Shown here piece after piece: positions 5,843 through 11,538 of a stretch of 12,081 nucleotides of DNA (the first letter of the stretch is position 1; each line of letters opens with the position of its first letter). A model generated the notes under the pieces. The model searched no databases, was not told the origin of the DNA, and saw nothing but the letters and a program-made list of their open reading frames with translations. Origin of the DNA: Clostridia bacterium (lineage in GTDB: Bacteria; Bacillota_A; Clostridia; Christensenellales; Aristaeellaceae); the NCBI GenBank assembly GCA_017518705.1, contig JAFWUC010000068.1:1-12081 (forward strand), in the 5' to 3' direction. Position numbers and translations under genes: made by a program.

Positions 5843-6187
5843 ATGCACGAACTCGGAATAGTAAAACACGTGATACAGTCCGTATCGGACATCGCCGCGG
5901 AAAACGGCATGTCCCGCTTAAGCCGCGTCAAACTCAGCGTGGGCGAGGTGAGCGGCGTCATCAACGACCTTCTGGCGGACTGCTGGGAGTGGTACTGCCA
6001 AAAGAGCCCGCTCATGGACGGCTGCCGGCTGGAAACGGAAGTGCTGGAAGCCGTGACTTACTGCACCGCCTGCGAAAAGGAGTACGGGACCGTGAAATAC
6101 GGGCGCACCTGCCCCTTCTGCGGTTCGGGCGAGACCTACCTCCTCCGCGGCAGCGAATGCGTGATCAAGGAGATAGAAGGGGAGTAG
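5843..6187 (+). CDS. hypA: Hydrogenase/urease nickel incorporation protein HypA
   Basis: HypA is a small metallochaperone that, with HypB, delivers nickel to [NiFe]-hydrogenase. The 114-residue length is typical. The N-terminus MHELGIV supplies the conserved Met1-His2-Glu3 nickel-binding start, which fixes the ATG at 5843. The zinc site is C74-x2-C77 and C90-x2-C93, with 12 residues between the pairs. No Shine-Dalgarno site precedes the ATG: the upstream bases are the heptamer array CTGAAAG and its degenerate continuation. No hypB, other hyp genes or hydrogenase subunits are within the window, so this is an isolated copy here. It is flanked by repeat copies D and E, and E begins 9 bases after the stop. 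Confidence 0.95.
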   Translation: MHELGIVKHVIQSVSDIAAENGMSRLSRVKLSVGEVSGVINDLLADCWEWYCQKSPLMDGCRLETEVLEAVTYCTACEKEYGTVKYGRTCPFCGSGETYLLRGSECVIKEIEGE

Positions 6188-6196
6188 GGGTCCGTT

Positions 6197-6494
6197 GTTC
6201 GCGCACGCGCGAACGTCATTGGTCATTGGTCGTTGGTCGGTGGATGGGTGCGTCATTGCGAGGCTTCCGCGACAGCGGAATGCCGTGGCAATCCGTAACC
6301 CCGTCAAATTAAAGGACGGATCGCCACGACCCACTGCGTGGGTCTCGCAATGACGCATAAAGTCAGTCGGCCGCGGTGTCATCAGCCGTTTGCACCGGCC
6401 GCAGTAATTTTGTTCGCGAAGCGAACGACCAATGACCAACGACCAACGCCGCGGCGCAGCCGCTCTAAAAGCTAAAAGCTAACAGCTAAAAGCT
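6197..6494. repeat. Mosaic intergenic element, copy E (symmetric)
   Basis: Modules are: hairpin GTTCGCGC-AC-GCGCGAAC (6197-6214); heptamers in minus orientation (6215-6239); two palindromic units (6250-6297 and 6314-6356) with tips TTCCGC-GACA-GCGGAA and ACCCAC-TGC-GTGGGT; a conserved segment with a GTTCGC-GAA-GCGAAC hairpin (6412-6426); heptamers GACCAAT, GACCAAC, GACCAAC (6427-6447); a GCGGCGCAGCCGC hairpin; and four heptamers AAAAGCT, AAAAGCT, AACAGCT, AAAAGCT (6467-6494). The inward-facing GACC arrays are complementary, so the whole element could close as one long stem. It fills the gap between hypA and the next gene. Confidence 0.85.
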
Positions 6495-6522
6495 CCAAAA
6501 AATACACACAGAGGATACCGCT

Positions 6523-7680
6523 ATGTCACCAGCCTACCGCTATTTCAAGACCCTGTACCGCATAATCGAATCCCTGCTGATACGGCTGCTTCTGCAGCCG
6601 CTTAAACTGCTGCCGATAAAGCAGAACCGCGTGCTGTTCACCGCCTTCATGGAAAAGCAGTACGCCTGCAATCCCAAGTACATAAGCCGGGAGCTTAAGC
6701 GCCGCTACGGCGACAGGCTGGAGATCCTCTGGTCCTTCCGCCACCCGGAACGGTTCCCGGACCTGGAAAAGGAGGAGGGCGTGAAGGTGATCGGCTCCTC
6801 CAACTTCAGGTATTACGTTTACGCGCTGACCAGCCGGGTGATCGTGACCAACACGCTGTTCAAGCCCACCCTTCCCCGCAGGAGGGGCACGCTGATAATC
6901 AACACCTGGCACGGGGGCGGCTCCTACAAGAAGATCCAGCAGAAGTTCTTCGACAAGATCCGCCGCGCGGGCATAAAGCTGTACATGTCCTCCTCCCGCG
7001 CGTTTACGGAGGAGACCATCCGCGGCAGCATGAACTTCAAGGGCGAGGTCATGGAAGTGGGCATGCCCCGGAACGACATCCTCCTGAACCCCCCGTCTCA
7101 GGAGAAGATAGACGGGATCAGGGCGAAGATCGGCCTGAAACCCGGGCAGAAGCTGTGCCTGTACGCCCCCACCTGGCAGAAGGACTGGGTGGTGCACTAC
7201 AACATGCCGAACTATGAGCAGACCGTGAAGGCGCTTTCCGAGCGCTTCGGCGGCGAGTGGGTGATGGGCTACCGTTCCCACCACGTGACCATGTACCTGG
7301 ACCAGACCAAAGCCGCCGAGGGCGCGCTGGACCTGACCCTGTACCCCGACATGCAGGAGCTGCTGCTGGTGTGCGGCTGCCTGATCACGGACTATTCCTC
7401 CTGCATCTGGGACGCGTCGCTCACCTTCACCCCCACCTTCCTGTACTGCACCGACCTTAAGGAATACCTGAAAAAATACGAGTTCTATTCCGACATCCAT
7501 TCCTGGCCCTATCCCCTGGCGGAAAACATGGAGGAGCTTAAGCGCAACATCGCTTCCTTCGATCAGACCGAATACGAAAACGCCTGCCGCGCCCACCACG
7601 AAAAGCTGGGTTCCTGCGAGACGGGGCACGCAACGGACGCGGTGTGCGACCGCATAGCTAAAGTGACTAAAATGAATTAG
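6523..7680 (+). CDS. CDP-glycerol glycerophosphotransferase family protein (TagB/TagF-like)
   Basis: Family members transfer glycerol-phosphate from CDP-glycerol onto teichoic-acid linkage units or related wall and capsule polymers at the inner face of the membrane. The 385-residue protein matches the single-domain TagB size. An amphipathic N-terminal stretch (about 10-32) could sit on the membrane. Family blocks are NTWHGGGSYKK (127-137; usually NTWHGTPLKK), VGMPRND (179-185), LYAPTW (213-218), RSHHV (251-255), DMQELLLVCGCLITDYSS (276-293) and FLYCTDLKEY (306-315). The terminal SDIHSWPYPLAENMEEL block corresponds to the usual FDYEELPGP region. The ATG follows GAGG (6511-6514) at 8 bases. The gene stands between repeat copies E and F with no other wall-polymer gene nearby, so the exact polymer is unknown. 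Confidence 0.9.
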   Translation: MSPAYRYFKTLYRIIESLLIRLLLQPLKLLPIKQNRVLFTAFMEKQYACNPKYISRELKRRYGDRLEILWSFRHPERFPDLEKEEGVKVIGSSNFRYYVYALTSRVIVTNTLFKPTLPRRRGTLIINTWHGGGSYKKIQQKFFDKIRRAGIKLYMSSSRAFTEETIRGSMNFKGEVMEVGMPRNDILLNPPSQEKIDGIRAKIGLKPGQKLCLYAPTWQKDWVVHYNMPNYEQTVKALSERFGGEWVMGYRSHHVTMYLDQTKAAEGALDLTLYPDMQELLLVCGCLITDYSSCIWDASLTFTPTFLYCTDLKEYLKKYEFYSDIHSWPYPLAENMEELKRNIASFDQTEYENACRAHHEKLGSCETGHATDAVCDRIAKVTKMN

Positions 7681-7689
7681 ACGGGGAAA

Positions 7690-8032
7690 GCTGTCAACTT
7701 TTAGCTTTTAGCTGTCAGATGTTCGCGCAGGCGCGAACGTCATTGGTCATTGGTCAATGGTCGTCTGCGCTGACGCTTGACACAGTTTGTCCGCTTGCGC
7801 AAACGGTTTATGACACCGCAGCCGACTGTCCTTCCGCGTCATTGCGAGCCTCCGTATCCATATAATACAGGAACGGATTGCCACGACCCGCTTTGCGGGT
7901 CTCGCAATGACGCGGTAAAAAGCCGCGTTAAGCGTGCCTGACAGTCCGTTTGCGGAAGCGAAGCAACTTTGTCGCCATATGGCGACGACCAATGACCAAT
8001 GACCAACGACCAACGACGCGGCGGAAACGCCG
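7690..8032. repeat. Mosaic intergenic element, copy F (symmetric)
   Basis: It starts with TTAGCTT/TTAGCTG heptamers in minus orientation (7690-7718), then GTTCGCGC-AG-GCGCGAAC (7721-7738), GGTC heptamers (7739-7763), and a reversed conserved segment (about 7764-7832). A truncated palindromic unit (7836 onward) and a complete one (7869-7913, tip ACCCGC-TTT-GCGGGT) follow. The plus-oriented side has a conserved segment, the hairpin GTCGCC-ATAT-GGCGAC (7971-7986), four heptamers GACCAAT, GACCAAT, GACCAAC, GACCAAC (7987-8014) and a GGCG-GAAA-CGCC hairpin (about 8019-8032). It ends about 17 bases before the ybeY start, and no gene is seen in it. Confidence 0.85.
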
Positions 8033-8049
8033 CAAACGAATAAAAAGCT

Positions 8050-8538
8050 ATGTCAGAAATCATCCTTGACCTCAACGACCCCGCGGGGCTGCTGCCCGAG
8101 GGGTGCGAAAACCAGATAAAAGCGTATCTCGCCCGGGCGCTGGAGCTTAACCGCGTGCCCCGCGCGGCGGCGTGCCTGTCCGCGGTGGACGGGCAGGAGA
8201 TCCGCCGGCTGAACCGGGAGTTTCGCGCTACCGACCGGGAGACGGACGTGCTGTCCTTCCCCCTGGTGCCCTTCACCCCGCAAAAGACCGCTTTGGACGC
8301 GCCGGAACTGCTTGCTTCCGCCTACGATCCCGCCTATGACGCGCCGTTTCTGGGTGACATAGTGCTCAACGTCTCCCGCGCGCGGGAGCAGGCGGAGGAG
8401 TACGGTCACAGCCTGACAAGGGAGGTGTGCTACCTGTGCGTGCACTCGCTTATGCACCTTATGGGCTACGACCACATGACCGACGGCGACAAACGCGCGA
8501 TGCGGGAAAAGGAAAAGCGGGTCATGGGGGATGAGTAA
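8050..8538 (+). CDS. ybeY: Endoribonuclease / rRNA maturation factor YbeY
   Basis: YbeY is a zinc-dependent RNase involved in 16S rRNA 3'-end maturation and ribosome quality control. The 162-residue protein carries the diagnostic HSLMHLMGYDH motif: H132-x3-H136-x5-H142, the three zinc ligands. The earlier family block LNREFRATDRETDVLSFP (54-71) and the LGDIVLNV strand (101-108) are present. The ATG at 8050 gives the family's normal start, but the upstream AAACGAATAAAAAGCT has no Shine-Dalgarno match, because repeat copy F reaches almost to the gene. era follows after 42 bases. In many Bacillota the order is phoH, ybeY, dgkA, cdd, era, recO; here dgkA and cdd are missing between ybeY and era. 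Confidence 0.97.
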   Translation: MSEIILDLNDPAGLLPEGCENQIKAYLARALELNRVPRAAACLSAVDGQEIRRLNREFRATDRETDVLSFPLVPFTPQKTALDAPELLASAYDPAYDAPFLGDIVLNVSRAREQAEEYGHSLTREVCYLCVHSLMHLMGYDHMTDGDKRAMREKEKRVMGDE

Positions 8539-8580
8539 CTGACAGCTAAATTCGACCACATTCATTTGGAGGTAAAAACC

Positions 8581-9471
8581 ATGTCCGATCCCTTCCGTTC
8601 CGGCTTTGCGGCCGTGATGGGCCGCCCCAACGTGGGCAAAAGCAGCATAATCAACCGCCTGGTGGGCGAAAAGGTGTTCATCGTGTCCGACAAGGCGCAG
8701 ACCACCCGCGACAAGGCGCTGGGCATCATGTCCGGCGACGGCTACCAGGTTGTGTTCGTGGACACCCCCGGTCTGCACACCCCGCGGACGCGCCTGGGCG
8801 AGTTCATGGTGCAGGCCGCCGAAAGCGCCAAGGAGGGCGTGGACCTGATCCTGTGCGTGGTGGACGCCACGTTCATCGGCAAGGGCGACAAGGAGGTCAT
8901 GGAGCAGCTGGGCAGGGAAAAATGTCCCAAGATACTGGTGATAAACAAGACCGACATCGCCTCCCCCGAAAAGCTGATGCCCGTGCTGGGCGAACTGGAC
9001 GTGAGCAAATTCGACCAGGTGGTCAGCGTGTCCGCGCTTAAGGGCAACAACATGGAGACGCTTAAGCGGCTCATCGTGTCCTATATGCCCGAGGGACCCA
9101 AGTATTTCCCCGAGGACATGATCACCGACCGTCCCGAAAGGGTGATGTGCGCGGAGATCATCCGCGAAAAGGCGCTGAGGAACCTAAAGGACGAGATCCC
9201 TCACGGCATAGGCGTGGAGATGCTCAAAATGGAAAAGGTCTCCGACAACATGTACGAGATCCACGCCACCGTGTACTGCGAAAAGGCCTCCCACAAGAGC
9301 GTGATAATCGGCAAACAGGGCGCCATGATAGGCAAGATAGGCCGCGACGCCCGTCTGGACATGGAAAAGCTGCTGGGCAAAAAGGTGGACCTTAAGCTCT
9401 GGGTGAAGGTGCGCGAAAACTGGCGCGACCGCAAGGACGACCTGAAGACCCTGGGGTATAACCTTGAATGA
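8581..9471 (+). CDS. era: GTPase Era
   Basis: Era is an essential GTPase that binds the 3' end of 16S rRNA and assists 30S assembly. The 296-residue length is typical. The GTPase domain shows G1 GRPNVGKS (14-21), G2 at TT (41-42), G3 DTPG (61-64), G4 NKTD (122-125) and G5 SALKG (151-155). The KH domain carries VIIGKQGAMIGKIG (241-254) and the closing WVKVRENWR. The ATG at 8581 is chosen because GGAGG (8568-8572) lies 8 bases upstream; a TTG at 8566 in frame overlaps that site. It is probably co-transcribed with ybeY. The last codons and the TGA lie inside the left arm of hairpin HP1 of repeat copy G (9464-9498). Confidence 0.98.
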   Translation: MSDPFRSGFAAVMGRPNVGKSSIINRLVGEKVFIVSDKAQTTRDKALGIMSGDGYQVVFVDTPGLHTPRTRLGEFMVQAAESAKEGVDLILCVVDATFIGKGDKEVMEQLGREKCPKILVINKTDIASPEKLMPVLGELDVSKFDQVVSVSALKGNNMETLKRLIVSYMPEGPKYFPEDMITDRPERVMCAEIIREKALRNLKDEIPHGIGVEMLKMEKVSDNMYEIHATVYCEKASHKSVIIGKQGAMIGKIGRDARLDMEKLLGKKVDLKLWVKVRENWRDRKDDLKTLGYNLE

Positions 9472-9498
9472 AATGAATCGGAGATCCATTTCATTCAA
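9464..9498 (+). terminator. HP1 hairpin overlapping the era stop codon
   Basis: Arms of 16 bases (9464-9479 and 9483-9498) with one mismatch enclose the loop GGA. The era TGA (9469-9471) is inside the left arm. No U-run follows, so termination is uncertain; a stable mRNA 3' structure is the safer reading. Confidence 0.5.
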
Positions 9499-9884
9499 AT
9501 GATCGTTTCCGGCGTTTGGTAAACGCCCGAAACAATTAAGGAACGGGATTTCCTGAAATGCTGCGGCATTTCCGAGCGGAAATCCCTCAAGGAAATAAAA
9601 ATCCCTCCCGCGCGGCAAGCTGCGCTCCGTGATTTTTATTCCGCGGAGCGTATATGCCGCCCCTGCGAATTAGAGCAGAACGGTTGAAAATGCCAATCGG
9701 TGCGTCATTGCGAGACCCGTGCAGCGGGTCGCGGCAATCCGTACTCCCATAGTAAAAAAGGAACGGATCGCCACGTCGCCGCTCACTTTATTCGCGTCTT
9801 CGCGATGACGCGGCAAAAAGCCGCGTTAAGCGCGCTCAGCAGTCCGTTTGCGGAAGCGAAGCAACTTTGTCGCCCTATGGCGAC

Positions 9885-9940
9885 GACCAATGACCAACGA
9901 CCAATGACCCCCGACCAATGACCACTGACCAACGACCAAC
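9885..9940 (+). repeat. Eight-unit GACCNNN heptamer array in front of recO
   Basis: Eight consecutive heptamers in strict register: GACCAAT, GACCAAC, GACCAAT, GACCCCC, GACCAAT, GACCACT, GACCAAC, GACCAAC. GACC is invariant while the last three bases vary. It is the longest such array in the window and occupies the place of the recO ribosome binding site. Confidence 0.9.
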
Positions 9941-9947
9941 CGCTCAA

Positions 9948-10637
9948 ATGGACCGAAACATTTCCGTCAACTGCCTGGTATTAAGGCGGGCAAATTACAA
10001 AGACTACGACCGCATGGTCACCCTGCTCACGGACGAACTGGGCCGGGTGGACGCGGTGGTGCGCGGCTGCCGCCGCCCCAAAAGCGAGCTCATCAGCGCC
10101 TCGGAGCCCTTCATGGCGGGCCAGGCGCAGCTTTACCGCGCGGGCGGCCACGTGTCCGTCACCGCCTTCCGCCCCACGGAGGCGTTTTTGCCCCTACGCG
10201 AGGACATGGACCGCCTGACCGCGGGCGCCGCGTGGCTGAGGACCCTGGAAAAGGTGACTTTGCAGGACGCGCCCCAGGGGGACATACTGCGTCTGGCACT
10301 GGACGCGCTTTCTTACCTGAGCTATTCAGGGCTGGACATCAGGCAGGTGGACTTCATGTTCACGGTCAAATTAAGCCGGATACTCGGCATGCTGCCGGAC
10401 TTTTCCAGCTGCGGCATCTGCGGGAAGACTTCGGAGGAGACGCCCCTGGGCTGGCTGCCGCTGGAGGGCTGCGTGTGCCCCGCCTGCCGCCCGGGCGCGC
10501 GGATACTGCCGGGCGGCGCGCTCAGGATACTTACGAAGGCGCCCCTGCGCCCCTTCCGCGCCGTGGAAAAGCTGACCGGGCACCCCGACCTGCCGGCGGC
10601 GGAACAGGCGGCGGAAGCGCTGCTTCAGATGAAGTGA
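9948..10637 (+). CDS. recO: DNA repair protein RecO
   Basis: RecO works with RecR (and RecF) to load RecA onto single-stranded DNA coated with SSB. The ATG at 9948 gives 229 residues, somewhat short for the family (about 240-255). The N-terminal OB-fold begins VNCLVLRRANYKDYDRMVTL (7-26) and continues with LGRVDAVVRGCRRPKSEL (31-48), both characteristic. The helical domain contains LDIRQVDFMFTVKLSRILG (129-147). A zinc-ribbon-like set of cysteines is seen at C155-x2-C158 and C175/C177-x2-C180. An in-frame ATG at 9918 lies inside the heptamer array and is not a credible start. No Shine-Dalgarno site is present. The lipase-like gene follows after 31 bases. Confidence 0.95.
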   Translation: MDRNISVNCLVLRRANYKDYDRMVTLLTDELGRVDAVVRGCRRPKSELISASEPFMAGQAQLYRAGGHVSVTAFRPTEAFLPLREDMDRLTAGAAWLRTLEKVTLQDAPQGDILRLALDALSYLSYSGLDIRQVDFMFTVKLSRILGMLPDFSSCGICGKTSEETPLGWLPLEGCVCPACRPGARILPGGALRILTKAPLRPFRAVEKLTGHPDLPAAEQAAEALLQMK

Positions 10638-10668
10638 CTCAGCGCGCAGGCGATAACGCGAGGTGAAT

Positions 10669-11457
10669 ATGAAGACCCGCTTTCCGATAATACTTGTACA
10701 CGGTCTTGCCATGAGGGACATGTTTTTTATGAAGTCCTGGGGTAGGATCGACCAAATGCTGATCGACCGGGGTTATACCGTATACAAAAGCGGTGCGGAC
10801 GCCTTCGGTTCCGTAAAGACCAACGCGGCGCAGCTTAAGGACGAGATAACGGCTGTGCTTAAGGAAAACGGGACGGACAAGGTGAATATCATCGCACATT
10901 CCAAGGGCGGACTGGACGCCAAATACATGATACGGGAACTGGGCATGGCGCCTCACGTGGCGTCGCTGACCACCCTGTGCACGCCCCACCACGGTTCGCC
11001 GATCGCCTCGTTCATACTGCGTTTTCCCAAATTCGCCGTCAAATACACCGCCTTCTGGGTTAATACCGTCTATCGGATATTGGGAGATAAGCAGCCCGAC
11101 AGCTTCACCGCGTGCGAAGAACTCAAACGGATCGACAGTCTGGAGACAGAAACGCTCAATCTGGGCGACGGCATACTGTGCCAGAGCTTTTCCACGGCGT
11201 TCAGGCCAAAGGAAAAAAAGGCCGATTTCGTTATGGCGATACCCTACGCGTTCTCGCGCTTTATGGAAAAAGACCGCGTCACGGACGGCCTGGTCCCCAG
11301 GGAGTCGGCCATATTCGGGCAGTACCGCGGAGACTGTCTGGATGATTCGGTGTCCCACACGGAGATAGTGGACTTTATGGTCCGCGGCAAAAAACGCGAG
11401 AAGATATACGCGTTCTATTCCGCGCTGTGCGAGGAACTCTCCCGGGCGGGGCTGTAG
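10669..11457 (+). CDS. Lipase-like alpha/beta hydrolase
   Basis: This is a 262-residue cytoplasmic-looking protein (no signal peptide) of the alpha/beta-hydrolase fold, resembling the bacterial lipase/esterase group. The oxyanion-loop start ILVHGLAMRD (8-17) follows a beta strand. The nucleophile elbow is AHSKGGLD (76-83) with Ser78. The next strand ends LCTPHHGSPIA (103-113). A likely acid, Asp206 in VTDGLVPRESA, and a likely base, His230 in VSHTEIVDF, complete the triad. The ATG at 10669 is preferred: GAGGTGA (10660-10666) pairs with the anti-Shine-Dalgarno sequence and ends close to the start; an in-frame GTG at 10663 overlaps that site. Substrate is unknown. The TAG stop is followed by 25 open codons in the same frame leading into the LRR gene. 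Confidence 0.88.
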   Translation: MKTRFPIILVHGLAMRDMFFMKSWGRIDQMLIDRGYTVYKSGADAFGSVKTNAAQLKDEITAVLKENGTDKVNIIAHSKGGLDAKYMIRELGMAPHVASLTTLCTPHHGSPIASFILRFPKFAVKYTAFWVNTVYRILGDKQPDSFTACEELKRIDSLETETLNLGDGILCQSFSTAFRPKEKKADFVMAIPYAFSRFMEKDRVTDGLVPRESAIFGQYRGDCLDDSVSHTEIVDFMVRGKKREKIYAFYSALCEELSRAGL

Positions 11458-11538
11458 ACCTGCTCCCTGCTGGACCGGAAGATACAGCAGGACCCGTTCC
11501 CCGTGCCGCCGTTCACCCCGCGAAAGGAGGAAATGCCC

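Larger units (their letters stand above)
9464..9940 (+). repeat. Mosaic intergenic element, copy G (polar) between era and recO
   Basis: Modules are: HP1 (9464-9498); HP2 (9502-9536); a GAAATGCTGCGGCATTTC hairpin (about 9555-9572); HP4 (9591-9642, arms GGAAATAAAAATC and GATTTTTATTCC); a reduced CCTGCG module; palindromic units (9702-9743, tip ACCCGT-GCA-GCGGGT; and about 9760-9811); a conserved segment (about 9812-9868); the hairpin GTCGCC-CTAT-GGCGAC (9869-9884); and eight in-register heptamers (9885-9940). HP3 is absent. Only seven bases separate the last heptamer from the recO ATG. It splits what is normally a tight era-recO pair. No gene is visible in it. Confidence 0.87.

Noticed and set aside
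6526..7629. A 367-codon minus-strand open frame antisense to the glycerophosphotransferase gene
   Set aside because: It is an antisense shadow typical of GC-rich coding DNA, with low-complexity His/Val/Gly/Leu-rich composition; the plus-strand frame carries all family motifs.
7842..7866. A TATAAT at 7861-7866 with TTGCGA upstream as a ybeY promoter
   Set aside because: The spacer is only 13 bases, and both hexamers fall inside a truncated palindromic unit of copy F; no supported promoter remains.
8566..8581. TTG at 8566 as the era start
   Set aside because: It overlaps the GGAGG that sits 8 bases before the ATG at 8581, and the family start aligns with the ATG.
9918..9948. ATG at 9918 as the recO start
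   Set aside because: The extra ten residues come from the heptamer array; the OB-fold start aligns with the ATG at 9948.
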